A DNA stretch of 64,000 nucleotides from Scedosporium boydii. Lineage: Eukaryota; Ascomycota; Sordariomycetes; Microascales; Microascaceae. The translations under genes were made by a program, and so were the position numbers. How positions within the stretch are numbered: position 1 is the first letter of the stretch; every line of letters begins with the position of its first letter. This document shows positions 35,677 to 47,745 of this stretch, piece by piece. Where the stretch lies: the NCBI GenBank assembly GCA_002221725.1, contig NJFT01000013.1:124001-188000 (forward strand), in the 5' to 3' direction. A model generated the notes under the pieces. The model searched no databases. It was not told the DNA's origin and saw only the letters and a list, made by a program, of their open reading frames with translations.

Positions 35677-35952
35677 ATGCCGCGTCTCATCTCACTGCTC
35701 CCACATGCAATGCTCCTTGCTATTTGCGATTTGGGGTTGCAGAAAACAGCTCCAGGTGTTTTTCAAGCAGAAATCAAATTCACATGTGAAGATGAGGGAG
35801 CCATCCATCATGCTGCGTGCTGCGTCCAAGACGGCGTGAAGGAATTGGGAATGTGGGATTTGGAATTTGCTAAAGCGTCTTGGTCCGCCAAGATCGACCC
35901 AAACTGTGAGGTCGCATACGTCGGCGAAGGAATGGCTGTGGGCATAAACTAG
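35677..35952 (+). other. unsupported small open frame, 91 codons, candidate only
   Basis: A rightward ATG frame with a mildly hydrophobic start (LISLLPHAMLLAICDLG) and five cysteines (ICD, FTCED, AACC, PNC). It sits alone in a large gap with no visible introns and no family I recognise. It could be a small secreted-type protein, but equally chance; the hydrophobic start contains His and Asp and is not a convincing signal peptide. Confidence 0.2.
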
Positions 35953-37173
35953 CTTCCTTGCAGTGAGTCAACGGCAGGCGTGTGCTTTGGACAGGTCGAG
36001 GTGAATCCGTTCTTCGAGTTCGAATACAAGTCACGTTCCCACGCATTCGCCACGATGCTGTCCTTTAACCATGCCAAGTGAAAACCCAGGCATTTAAAGC
36101 TAGCTTGCGCCTGATACAATGCGCCTAGCGTCTAGTAAATTTACTAACGAACCTGGTGTCTTATGGGGATTATGATTTAGCGGCTTCCGAGTTCTGGGGT
36201 TCACATCCAGCGCGAAGACACTGCCCTGCGAACCAGACTTGACTGAGTTGACACACCCTTCGAAGCAAACTGCACTGTCCTCCAATACAATGTCCCTCCC
36301 CTCATCACATCGACGTCGTAGCAAGGCCAAGCCAAGCCACCAATCTCACCTCCAGGCCAAAAGAAAAGGCGTCTTCTCACTGGTGCCTGAGCTGCTCTTA
36401 GCTTCATGTCCCACCCTGTTTCATCCCGGGGCCACTACCCTTTTCGGGACGATCTGTTCAATGGAATCTACGATTTGCCCAGCGCAAAAACCAGACGATC
36501 CTCGTAGGATGGAATCGAATCCCTGGTCCTTTAGAGCCTCCTGGGCAGTCGCATTTTCCTCAAACCCGGGAAAGAGGAAGGTCGTCGACGCAAGTTTGTC
36601 AGGCTCTCTCTTGGCAACGATCGACCTACTTCGTACATGTGAACTAATAAATCTGCGCACGAGATGGAAAAGTGAAGTGATCGAGTTGAAGTTCGTACAA
36701 CCATCTGCCCTTCTGGGCTCTATTCTCCCCTCGCCCGAGTTTCGTCCGCCATCCAGCCTTTGTGCAAATAAAAACCACAGCGAGGCTTGACAACGAAATG
36801 ACCAACCTGGAGTGGGACACACTCAATCATCAAGTCCTCGCTGCATGTACCCAAAACGTCACCGTTATTTACGGACAGGGTCCTCTGGACTCCCTCGCCA
36901 CTGTCCTTGTCCTTCTCCGCACTTCTTTTGTCTCTCGACCCACAAACCTGGCCACAACCCCCAACAAATGTTTCTTCCCCAGACCCCGTACTTAACAGGT
37001 GTAGTGAAGTGTACCTGTGTAAATGACTTGTAATAGGTTATTTGATCGATCAACAATATTGTACACTAGGCCATGCACGAAAGGGGATTGGGGGACCTTA
37101 CTGGACACCATCCCTACCTTTGATTACAGCTGCATTCAGTGCATCGTCTCAAAATTGCGTGTAAGTTTTAGCT

Positions 37174-37189
37174 TACTTCGTACGAAGCA
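37174..37189. repeat. palindromic TACTTCGTACGAAG word
   Basis: CTTCGTACGAAG at 37176-37187 is a perfect 12-bp palindrome made of two head-to-head copies of the recurring CTTCGTA word. Confidence 0.8.
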
Positions 37190-37718
37190 AGAACAATTTT
37201 CAATCCTTCTCTGATTTTTTTCCCTCTCAAGATCCCTGAAGTGGCGTTCGGGAGTCTACGGAGTCGTGACGTGGAGGGAGTCTGGGGTGTAGACGGGAAC
37301 CGCGGGACCGCCAGACAGCTAACTCTGTCTGACGCAGGTCCACCAGGGTGGGATCAAATTCTTTCAACATGACGCCCCGATTTTCGGCAAGAGCTTTTCC
37401 GGTCTGCTCTCGCGACAGTGGGTTCCCAACTTCAGCCGAGGTAAGTCGAGCTCTGTATAAGGCTGAGAGACCCTTGGAATGATTTCAAGCAACAACATTC
37501 TTCCTGCTCCTTGATCCTCAGCCCCCAAAATATTTTCATGCTCGCGGCGTTCATAAATACGGCGTGCATAACTGGACAAATTATGGATATATTGGTCACT
37601 AATATTAATGCTTCATGTTATGCTCTAGATGCTTCAATGTTCCTTCAATGAAAATTCCCAACCCGATGTGTTCTATCTCTACTTGCTATAGACCACGAGG
37701 CTAAATTCCCTCCTTTAT

Positions 37719-40700
37719 CTAATTATCTAAGATGCGCTTCGTCTTCCCATGACCCGCCACACCATTGGTCTTGAGCGAGGCTTTCTCCGCACCCTTCCCA
37801 CTAGTGACGGGGACCTCAACGGCGCCCATTTCCACCTCCATCCCGGAGATGAATAACGCGCTAACACCCTCCAGAAGCGCGACGAACACGCAGAGGAAGC
37901 TGGCAATAGCAAAATGGCTAATCGTCGATCCGATCTCCAGCCACGACCCCTCATCCTTGACCACCCAGAAGAAGTAGAGCGTCAGGATGTCGCTGACGGC
38001 CATGGCGAGCATGAAGAGCGCCGACGGCGCCACGCCCAGACGCTTATTCAGCACGCCCAGATTGGCCGAGATGAGCGCGAACGGGATCATCAGCTTTAGA
38101 ATTAGCAATGCGCCCTGGGAGAGGGGATCGAAAACGGGCATGAGCCGGTTCACGCTCTCGAGGCTGAAGGCCGATACCGAGGCGATATTTCCCGTGCTGA
38201 AGAATGCTGACTGGAGAAGCACGAAGAAGAAGAGCGCGACCCTTGCATCTGCAAGGTCCAAGGGGCGGAATTCGGCATCAGCCACCTTCGTTTCACTACC
38301 ACCCGTGGAGCCATTCGGCTTCTGTGTGGCTGCGTTTTCGGCTGCAACCCTGTCTGTGTAAACTCGATGCTCCAGCCTAACCCACGAGACAAGTGTGGTG
38401 GAGAATGCGACGTAAAACAGGCCCTCGTAGGAGATGGTCAGGAGGACGAATGTCGGCGCGCAGGTGAGGAACATGACGAGCAACCGATGCAGGTAGTGAT
38501 GGCTGTCCTGGCCCCGGTACGCCAGCGGCATGAAGAGAGGAACGACTAGATGTATATATATATTAGCCAGGTCCGTAGCAGCGAGTCAAAGGTTGCTTGC
38601 TTCGCGCTGGAAACATACTCAGAACTATTAATCCCACGATTTGATTCCCGCGGGGGAGACCCTGTTTGGCCTGTAGCGACAAAGCGCTCGATCTTGTCAC
38701 AACCATGGCCAAGAGGACGAACCCGATCTAGCAAGGAGTGTCAGTAACGGCGGAGTAACGGCGAAGGGCCGAATCGTATTTTCATTCTGACCGAAACGTA
38801 CTTGGATTCCCGTCAATATCCGGCTAGTTAGGTTGCCCGAACCCTTACTCGAGCTTGTCGGCTTTCGGGTCCCAAAGTCTGACAGCACGAAATCCTCGAA
38901 AACGAGGTACAGAACGCCGATCAGAACCATAGGAACACCGCCCAGCATGCTGATATCCTGTTAGTAAACTGCGCCGGGGTCCCGTCCCCTTTCGTCATTC
39001 TGACAACTTACATTAGAGGGATGCTTTCAGTTTTCATCGCTGGGAGCAGGGTGAATGTGCTCATGACGAGGCAGGATACAATCCAGGTCGCCGACAAAGC
39101 AGTATATTTTTGGATGAAGTTGACCCCACGGGTCAGGGGCCAGAAGGCTCCGAGCACGTATAAGACCGTGAGGACCTCCCGATGAATATAGCCGAGCGCC
39201 TGGAAAGTTCAGAGCGTTAACTCACCAGTAGAGCTGTGGGGAAGTGTACAGAACTCACCAGGGATAGTACCACACCGACGTAAAGAGTTGCATTCAACAC
39301 CAAGGAAAAGAGCGCGGCACTGGATTGTATATGGCCAAAGAGTGCCCTCTGCCCCTTTACTAGACTATGCCTCCGAGCATATACCTCCTCCCAAAAGACG
39401 ACGGGGAAGAAGGCGTATGCGTAATAAGTCATGGGAGACTTGGAAATAATGAATGATGCGTAGAAGAGCACGAGAGCGGACGAAAATGCGACGGTGCTAA
39501 GCAGTGTTCTCGAGGGCGGTGTGGAGCTTTGGAGAACAAAGACGTCCATGACGGTGGTAAGGGCGAACGCCATCCATCCTAGATATCCCACCGTGACGAG
39601 CGCCCTGAGGAATAGCCAGTCATATGTTTGAAGGTACCTGAGGCCTTCGAGTCCGAGCTTCATCAGAGAGTCCGACTCCTCAATGGCCTCTTCATACTTC
39701 CCACCCGCGATCAGCTTCTGGATGGATGCGAGGCGCGCGCTCGGCGTGAGTCCAGTGGCGCTGAGAGGCGCGAAGGCCTTGTATCGCAGCTCGGTCTTCT
39801 TCTTCTGCTCTTCCTTCACCCTGTACATCTCGAGGATTCCGCGCGCATTCACAAGGGAGGCTTCCGCCTTCTCCTTGATGTCCGCAGACAAATACGATAG
39901 AGGCAGCTCTCCCACCGAGTTGGCCGGAAATTCGGCGCCGATCAGGTATGTCATCAACGCCGCGATGTCGGCCTGGTTGACATCATGGCGCTTAATCTGG
40001 CTAAGACCCCACTCGGCTGAGTATTCATCATGGCCAGGGGCAATGGTGTCCGGCGTAAGGACGGGCTTGGCAATTCCTGAACCCCAGGTGATCAGAGGTG
40101 TTCGAGTATTATCGGGATGGCCGTCTCCGTGACTACCCCAGTCACTCATGCCGTGATCTGCAGTGAAAACGAAGGCTGTGCGATCATCGCCGTAAAACTG
40201 CTCGATGAGGTCCACCATCTCCTTGACGCCCTTGTCAACGACCTGGAGATTATGCAGGTATTCTTTCGAGTAGGGCCGATATGAGTGTCCAGTGGTGTCG
40301 AGGCCGAGGAGATGCAAGAAGAAGACGACCTTATCCTGGCGAAGAGCGTCGTTCAATGTCTTATTCTGCGCGGCCTCGGAGAACAGTTCCTTCACATGAT
40401 CGAAAACCCAGTAGTCGAGAGCCGTGGCATCTTGCGAGAAATCTTCGAATTCTTCACTATAAGTATAAGCATCGACGCGTCCGGGTACGGCGCCATGTTG
40501 GAACATGGGCAGAATGTCAGGGCTTCCCCAGCTCCAGGTGTGCCGGCTTCTGTTGAACACACTGTCGAAGTTGACGGGGTTCAGCTTCCAGCCCGTAGTG
40601 ACGGCGGATACATCCTCATATAAACCCGCGATGAGGGCAACATGGCCAGGACGGGATTCGGTTGGGACTCTTGTGTGGGAGACGCCGAAAGTTCCGTGTT

Positions 40701-41075
40701 CGAGGACGCGCGAGCGCAAAAAGGGAGCGAGCGGTCGAGGGACTAAATCCTCTTCTGTTTTGGGGTACGGCTCGGGGAAGGAAAGGAAAGTCTTGTCGGC
40801 ACGTAGTCCATCGCCTAGAGTCAAAGAGTCTGGGTTAGAAGCAATATCCTTGAGGCGATCGCGCGGCTGCATATCAGGCAGGGATGCATCATACCGACGA
40901 ACAAGACAAGGCGGTCAGCCGGTGGTTTGGAATCGGGCGCCTTCCTCTCGACTTGGAACAATTGCATGCCCGACACGATCGGGCTAACGAAGTAGACATC
41001 GAAAATGGACAGAACATAGACCAGATGAAAGACCACGGCGACGGCTAAGAAGCCTAAGCGAGTGACCCCGGCCAT
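37719..41075 (-). CDS. MCD4: GPI ethanolamine phosphate transferase 1 (MCD4 / PIG-N)
   Basis: Six exons in transcript order: 41075..40895, 40814..39259, 39199..39012, 38949..38802, 38727..38619 and 38545..37719 (1002 aa, the usual size). All donors are GTATGA, GTGAGT, GTAAGT, GTACGT or GTATGT, and frames join exactly. The N-terminus is a signal-anchor (LGFLAVAVVFHLVYVLSIFD). The alkaline-phosphatase-type catalytic domain follows: GDGLRAD at 61-67 (rebuilt across intron 1), PTESRPGH at 111-118, DTTGH at 233-237, and TADHGM with HGDGH at 278-293. About a dozen membrane segments fill residues 430-1000. MCD4 adds ethanolamine phosphate to the first mannose of the GPI precursor in the ER lumen. 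The C-terminus ends in a lysine/arginine-containing tail (GKTKRILDN). Confidence 0.96.
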
Positions 41076-42308
41076 GGCTGCATAAAAAAGAGTGTATCGT
41101 ATCTACCAACCAGCCGCTATGTAAAAGAACAGTTGAAAGAGCGTATCGAAAACGTCAAGGAAATTCTAATATCGCGAGAACGCGGCGTCGGCGGCTGAAT
41201 AACGACAGGAAGCGATTTTAAGGAGTGTCGGCCATTAAGACTGCGGCGCGGCGTGGGCTGCTTTTCGGTTATTACTGGCGATCCGGGTTGTCGCAACCTA
41301 CCCACAAGTCTAGCAGTGGTCGATCGAGTCGGATTTATCGAGGATTCAAGTTCGACTTGTTCAAATTGTGGCCATTTGATACCCAATTAATTAGCGCAAC
41401 TCCGCTAGGCAAGCCTCAATGGTTGCTACGAGTACGAAGGAGAGGATGTCTGGTAAAGTTAAACCGCAAGTCGCAAGTTGGCATTGTGGGAGACTTTTTT
41501 TCAATCCTGCTACAAATCTAATCTACACTTCGAAATCCACTACAAACTTGGACGCGGCGCGAGGTCCACTTCTTCGTGGCAACCGTGTCCATTGTTAAGA
41601 GCTTAACTCCTGGTTACAATGTCACGTCGAATGAGAAACCCTCCGGGTCCTCCAATCCTCCCCACTCTCCGAGCCCGCCGAACTGGACTAGTGTAGTGTA
41701 CCTGTCTACGTACCAACCACTAATCATATGTAACATATGTAAGATGCAGGTATCCATGCATAAAAAGGGGGAGGTGGAGATGCAATGGACATGTCGTAGT
41801 GCAGCATCTCATAGCATCCCCTACACTGGCAGGTATTTCGCACAGTAATACACAGGGACGAGGCGTCAAGATCAAGTGGCTCTCTCTTCCTGAAGCTAGT
41901 AACAATTGAACGACGAAGCCTTCAAGGTTGCGAGCAGCTCTTGTTCCTATACGAAGTGAGCGTTTACACGAGCAAAACCCAGAAGTGGTATATCAATGAA
42001 CCGAACAATTATAACCCGTCAACCTCCTCGAAACCGAAACAATCATCAAATCGGCTGCTGCCAGTCACTCGTAAACAGCATCCCATAACAATTGCTTTGC
42101 GCAACCTCATGGCTAATTCCATAACTCCATGTCCCTTTATCGCCTTGACATCTTCACAATCAAGGTACGCCTACCGCATGCCAAATCATAACCAAAGACC
42201 AGCCCCCTATCATGGTCCTTGCCGTTTCCCAGGGTATACTGCCAGCATAAACCTAAGAGTACCAAAAAAGAAAGAAAACCCTCAACCCGGATGGGCTACT
42301 CCGGAAGC
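41076..42308. other. intergenic region between MCD4 promoter and Csm1 3' end
   Basis: A 1.23-kb region of mixed composition. A TACGAAGTG word lies at 41949-41957. Small frames in it lack coding character. No RNA gene is seen. Confidence 0.5.
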
Positions 42309-43899
42309 TCAGTCAGTTAGAGCCCTCGTCACCCTGGCGTAAAACTTGGCCGCGTGGGGACGGGGGAAGGTTATCTCCTCCGTCAGGTAATCCGGTAACA
42401 GCTCCATCAGGGTCCTGTCTCTGTTGGCATCAAGCTGGGGTTGGTACGTGATCTGAGCTTCCTCGAATCCATCCCCTGTCATGTCGGTCTCGATGCAAAG
42501 TTTGAAATGCAGTGCTACGATGATCGGGTTAGTATCTGCCAACATCCTCTCTTCCTCCATATCAGACTGGGGGATTACTTACTGCCATTCCTTCCAGTCT
42601 GCAGACAGTCGAATATCTCCTCCTTGTCGTGGAATTTTACCCCTCTCACAATCAAGCCGGTCAGATCGCTATAGAGGTCTTCCTTCATCTGAGCCGCCTG
42701 GATGATTTCCGAGTTCCCGCCGTTGCGCGCCGCTTGGCTATTAGCCTTAACGGCACTACTAGGCACCTTGGCATGAGCAGCAGCTTCAGACCGGCTAGCC
42801 GCTAACTTCGTGGTGAGAGATTTATTGTCTGCCCTAGCCTCCGAGAGAGATTTCGTTAGGTCTGTAATCTTTTGCTGTAACCCGGCAATTGTCGCCTCGT
42901 GTTGCTCGACTGCCTTTGCCATTTTCTGACCCTCCTTGGCGAGTGAAGTTTGCGACTCCAACTCGGCTTTTAAATCGGCTATCAGTTCTTTGGATGCTAT
43001 AAAACGGTTGGTGTTAGCAGGCGTCCTAGAGTGAATGCTGGAGCGGGGCGCTCTGACTATTAATACTTACTCTGAGCCCTTTCCTCCGCCTGTTTCTTAA
43101 GCCGGTCAAAGTTCCGCTCCGCCTCCCGTGTCCCAACCTCCTGTAGGTATCGGTACTTGGATTCTAGGATATCGTATCTTTTGCTGAGATCCCCCAGTTT
43201 TCGACGAATCGATGGATCGTTGGAATCTAGATCGACCACACGTTGACTCCTAACACTGGAGGGCACAGCTGGGGGAGCGCTGGGCGCTTCAGGTTCGATT
43301 GATGGATGCTGGGGAAGCTCGCCTAGCTCGTCGTCCTCTCCCTCATCGATGTCCATCTGCTCTGGAGGAGGCTGAGTCTCCGGGATCTCCGTCTTTGAAG
43401 ACACCGGTTTCCGGCCACGACGCCCTTTCGGAACTAGAATAGGGGCGGGTAACTCTGTATCAACGGCCATGCTTTCGCCTTCGGCCTGGTCAACCTCCGT
43501 GGGGGGTTCGGCGGGTTTTTTGACGGTGCGTGGCCTTCCGCGTGTAGGCTTTGGCTTCTCGACGATCTTCGAAACGGTGCCTTTCGCTCCTTTCTTCGGT
43601 GCAGCAACGTTTTGTTGGTTGGCGCTCTTCTCCGATAAAACTCCATTCGTCTCTTCTGGATTGAGCTCGGCTGCCACTGCGGCAGCGATTCTATCACTGG
43701 TCCGACGCCCTGTGTTTTTCTGAGCCGGCTTCGTCACCTTGTTCGCTGACGCGGCAGGTCTGCCGCGGGGTCTTTTAGTTGTCATCGTTGGTGCTACAGC
43801 GACTGTCGGTCGTGGTGCGAGAGAGAAATCCGACGATTCGTCCTCCAAGTCGGAACCCACCAGGCGCATGAGCGGAGCTCGAGATTTCGTGACTGGCAT
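42309..43899 (-). CDS. monopolin-type chromosome segregation protein (Csm1/Pcs1) with AT-hooks
   Basis: Exons in transcript order are 43899..43071, 42996..42583 and 42514..42309 (482 aa). Introns have GTAAGT donors, CTAAC branches and TAG acceptors, and keep frame. The N-terminal 235 residues are basic and disordered with three AT-hook-like motifs (KRPRGRP 42-48, TRGRPR 119-124, GRRGRKP 159-165). A coiled coil runs from about 237 to 390 (KLGDLSKRYDILESKYRYLQ; then the heptad-rich block around LQQKITDLTKSLSEARADN). The C-terminal globular domain (EDLYSDLTGLIVRGVK, LHFKLCIETD, ITYQPQLD, ELLPDYLTEEITFPRPHAAK) is typical of Csm1/Pcs1. Members cross-link kinetochore microtubule sites, preventing merotelic attachment, and in budding yeast help orient meiosis I kinetochores. 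It is head-to-head with the Msp1 gene. Confidence 0.92.
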
Positions 43900-44656
43900 T
43901 TAGGGATCGAGCGCGTCGAGTCGTCACGAAGTCGGCTTATTTGAGTGTCTTGCGTAATTTTTCGGAGTTAAAGTGTTGTATACTTAGCCTTGAGTACAGA
44001 GGATTCCCTGATGAAAGTTCGAAGTATGCTGTCTTGAGCGGTGGAATTCTTCAATTGCTGCCCATCGCAAAATGTTGTTGACAGTGGGTTGAGATAACGT
44101 CCCAATTAGGAAATTCATAAACAATGTGGATTGTCGCGAAGTTAATGCTGTGTACCGCGGTACTTACACTGGTACCTTTGTACCTCTGTACAATCCAGCA
44201 ATTTTGTCTAACAAATTGCTCTGTCGCCGCCCAGCCCAGACACCACCTGACATGTGGCGGAAGTTGCCATCAAATTTGATGTGTGGTGCCAGCAGTTGGT
44301 CCAAGGGAAGGCTCGTGCTCGCCTTCCTCGACCACAGCCCATGAGGCGATGAGAAAGTCAAAAATGGGCATCTATCCTTCTCATTGACGAGCAGATTAAC
44401 GTTCTCCTTGGTATTTGGGCAGCTATCAAATCCCTCTCCCCTTTAGAGGGTTAATTCTTTTTCTTCCTATTTTTTCTTTAATTTTTTTTCCCTTCGCCCC
44501 TTCTTTCGACGCCGCCAGAAGCGAATGCTATATAGCTAGCTACGTCGTGTTCCTATTTAGACTTCATCCCGCCTTACCCTCGGCATCCTCGGGCTCGTTC
44601 AAACCCACGAGCTTTCCCGGAACCTCAATCCTAGGCTTTCCATCCCCAGCGTCATC
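43900..44656. promoter_or_regulatory. shared divergent promoter region of Csm1/Pcs1 and Msp1 genes
   Basis: 757 bp separate the two start codons. A tandem pair of GGTAC words (GCGGTACTTACACTGGTACC, about 44157-44176) and a T-rich tract (44457-44490) lie within it. No specific factor site is claimed. Confidence 0.45.
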
Positions 44657-46059
44657 ATGGCCGATAAACGCAGGATAGACAGTCTGGCCGTTGACTTTTT
44701 GCTTTTTGCTGGTCTTGTACGATGCGCCGTTCTAAAACTATCCCGATGACGTCTATGAATGCTAACTATCCCCAGATTGCAACCGGTGCCTATGTGATCC
44801 GCCAAGTCATCTCCAACGTAATCGCAGATCCAGAACGCGAGAAGCACGAACAAGCGAGCCTGCGAGCAAAGGCGCACTTAGAACGTTTGCAGCGGGAAAA
44901 AGATCGAGGGAGATCCGGAGATGGCTCGGACGATACCGCACAACGAGGCCCTCGTGTGGAAGACCTGACTCTGAATCAATATGAGAACATCGTCGCCATG
45001 GATATGGTGGCGCCGCAAGATATACATGTCGGCTTTAACGGTTAGTCATACCAGTCCCGTCATTGAATTGCCCAATTTACGTGTGCTAATGCTAATGCTT
45101 CACAGACATCGGCGGCCTCGATGGCATTATCGAAGAACTCAAAGAATCCGTCATTTATCCTCTAACGATGCCACAACTATACTCGCATGGTGGAGCGTTA
45201 TTATCAGCACCGTCCGGTGTTCTTCTCTACGGTCCTCCTGGATGTGGCAAAACGATGCTTGCAAAGGCCCTTGCGCGTGAGAGTGGGGCTTCGTTTATCA
45301 ATCTACACATTTCGACCCTCCTCGAGAAGTGGTACGGAGATTCGAACAAACTTGTGCGAGCCGTTTTCACCCTGGCCCGCAAGATGCAGCCTGCCATCAT
45401 CTTCATTGACGAGATTGATGCCGTGCTCAGGATGCGGGCCAACAGTGACCACGAAGCGAGCGCCATGGTTAAAGCAGAGTACGTCCACTGTAATTTACAC
45501 CATAGTTCACGGGCAACAGCAGCTAATAGGTCTTCAAAGGTTTATGACCCTCTGGGACGGATTGACATCGGCGAACACGTCCGGTCTCCCCGCCAGGATC
45601 GTCGTGCTTGGTGCAACGAATCGAATCCACGACATCGACGAAGCCATCCTTAGGCGAATGCCCAAAAAGTTCGCCGTATCTCTCCCTGGCGCAGAGCAGA
45701 GACGCCGCATTCTTCAACTCGTGCTGGCTGACACCAAGACGGATCCCGAAAACTTCAATCTCGACTACATTGTCAGGGTGACGGCTGGCATGTCAGGTAG
45801 CGACATCAAGGAGGCGTGTCGCGACGCGGCGATGGTGCCCGTCCGGGAGTACATCCGACAGAACCGTGATGGTGCCGTTCAAACTAGGTCGATTAACCCC
45901 GATCACATCCGCGGCATTCGCACAGAAGACTTCTTTGGAAGGATGGGTGGCCAGGTACTACATACTCAGGTTAATAAGCAAGGCGATCAGACTACCGCCG
46001 ATGCGGAGAAGGGTTCATCGGACGGATACCTTGATGCGGAAGCGGAATCTCTGGGCTAA
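44657..46059 (+). CDS. MSP1: Msp1/ATAD1-type AAA ATPase, mitochondrial outer-membrane protein extractase
   Basis: Exons 44657..44716, 44776..45040, 45106..45478 and 45540..46059 encode 405 aa. Donors are GTACGA, GTTAGT and GTACGT; acceptors are CCAG, ACAG and AAAG. The first exon (20 aa) joins to give one N-terminal membrane segment ([20 protein letters not shown]). A linker then leads to a single AAA+ module: [16 protein letters not shown] at 109-124, Walker A GPPGCGKT at 151-158, pore-loop KWYGD at 183-187, Walker B IIFIDEID at 206-213, and the sensor/SRH region with GATNR and LRRMPKKF. Msp1 pulls mislocalised tail-anchored proteins out of the mitochondrial outer membrane. Membrane anchor, single AAA domain and total length all match. 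Confidence 0.95.
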
Positions 46060-47745
46060 AAATAGTCATTGGACGAGATAATTAGAGCGTGGATGGCGTC
46101 TGGCTATGGGTTATAACTGGGTTTATGTCTCGAGGTATTGGAAGGATTCGGACAGATGATTGTAGATGCTGTTTTAGAATCGATGTACACATAGATACTT
46201 ATCAACTATGAGAATGCAGGTGGCCAATATCTAACTCAATGTTGTCCACATTTTAGGTGATCGTGTCTTCAACATGCAACCATGCATGCGTCGAATTGGA
46301 CTGGCCAGCTTCTCTTCAAAACACAATACGGAGGAAACAGCGTTTTCGAGAGCGGTTTCGTCTATGTGAGGCTCAAGCTTTGCTATTTGATCTGTACATT
46401 GGATCTTTCTGAACCGCAATTTCTTTCCCCATGGATACTTTCGACGAAAACATGCCTTTCAATAAGTAAGTGACCGAGCCGACCGCTTTCCTTTTGACCT
46501 TTTTCATCTATTTCCAACATCAAAAACAAGTCCAATATCAGAAACAAGGACTGTTAGATCTTACGAGGGTACGATCAAACCCCATCCAAATCCACCCAAG
46601 GCACCTGTAATTCTTTCTATCATTCTATCGGCTATCATTACTTCTAAGAGCTCTGTTTCACCTGTTCTTCCCATACTCCCCAATAAACGAATGGCTTTAG
46701 CTAGTTCTTGACGGGTCCTAGTACTCTTCGTCTAGAAAGAGCCGAAAGTCCTTGTTTCTGATATTGGGCTTGTTTTTGGTGCGGGAAATAGATGGAAATA
46801 AGGTCAAAGGAAAGTGGTAGGTTCACGATTCTTAATTGTTGAAAGAGTCATCTCTTCCTTCGCTGTAGATAAACTACAATTGCACTTTACCATTTATCTC
46901 CATACTTTTTTCCACTTCGATGAAGTAATACTTCGTATTCACTTGACTTCAATTCTCCGACGATTCCCCAGCATCTGCCCGATATTTCAGGTTCCAAGCT
47001 CAAGCTACCCCGTCTTTGCGGGGATACTTGTTGGTCAGAAATGCCGATGCTGTCCGCGAGCCGCTCTCGTGCCGGTTCTCGGCCGGCCGTGGACTTGCAT
47101 GGTTGAGCACCGTATGAGAGGCCAGCGTGAGCATGCACGTCTACTCGCAGCCCTCTTACCCGGTGCCCTTACAACGAAGTACTGCGGACTGTAAGAGGGG
47201 CTTTAGCCTATCAGGAGAAGTAGGCAGAAGTCCTTGTTCTTCATCGCCGTCATTGATCAATTGGTAGATAAACGCTTAAGTTACTACCACCGCGGAAATA
47301 CTGTAGGCACCGCGGAAACTATGGTTTGCACGGAAAGCCGATAATGACCAGTTTCAAAGTAATCCTTCAATTTACGAAGCCGTGACCCAGGATATACATC
47401 TGTACTTCTGCACGAGAGATGGCTCGGGCTGTCCAAGTATGGCTTCCCGTTTCGTTTGAACTTCCCTTGCGGGGACAGCGATGGCGACATTTTCGCAGTT
47501 TTCGCCCGAGAGTAGCGGTGCTGACTAAGTGCTTGCCCAAGATGTCATGTCGAATTCTCCCATCAATCGCAAGCGGATTGGGCTTGACTCTTCCCGCGAT
47601 ATCCTTCTCTAGATCATTTCCGTTTTCTCTTCGAGATCAATTGACATTTCCTCTACTGTACCTAACACCCCGCCTTTTTCCATCTTGCGTCCGCGTAGGG
47701 CGTACCTCTTCTGTCCTTCCACCTTCATCCCGCCCCTCCAGCACA
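46060..47745. other. intergenic region with inverted-repeat element
   Basis: A 1.69-kb gap between rightward genes. It contains the 335-bp inverted-repeat element at 46482-46816 (separate entry), TACTTCGTA words at 46929-46938 and 47173-47182, and a paired CACCGCGGAAA at about 47288-47320. The last 330 bp are an open in-frame extension upstream of the cystathionine beta-lyase start. Confidence 0.5.
46482..46816. mobile_element. MITE-like element: 335 bp with about 70-bp imperfect inverted ends
   Basis: The left arm at 46482-46552 and the right arm at 46748-46816 are reverse complements with only a few mismatches and small gaps. The longest match includes AATATCAGAAACAAGGACT. The unique centre is about 195 bp. 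On the minus strand the centre has an open frame (46561-46731, 56 codons) of protein-like composition containing GSMGRTGETELLEV and ending in GFGWGLIVPS. I see no clear target-site duplication and no transposase. It could be a non-autonomous transposon relic or a hairpin-forming duplication. Confidence 0.6.

Larger units (their letters stand above)
34065..37718. other. 3.65-kb gene-free region
   Basis: This is the largest gap in the window. It is the promoter side of the transcription factor and the 3' side of MCD4. It holds several TACTTCGTAC-type words (34836-34845, 34881-34890, 36627-36636 and a palindromic copy at 37174-37189). A 91-codon rightward frame at 35677-35952 is described separately. 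I see no recognised gene or transposon protein. Confidence 0.5.

Noticed and set aside
39200..39258. 8-nt microexon CTCTACTG in MCD4 between two GTGAGT donors
   Set aside because: Including it shifts the frame; direct splicing 39259 to 39199 keeps the conserved membrane segment.
46814..47194. 126-codon plus-strand frame
   Set aside because: It begins at GTG inside the inverted-repeat arm and has no motif; likely chance.
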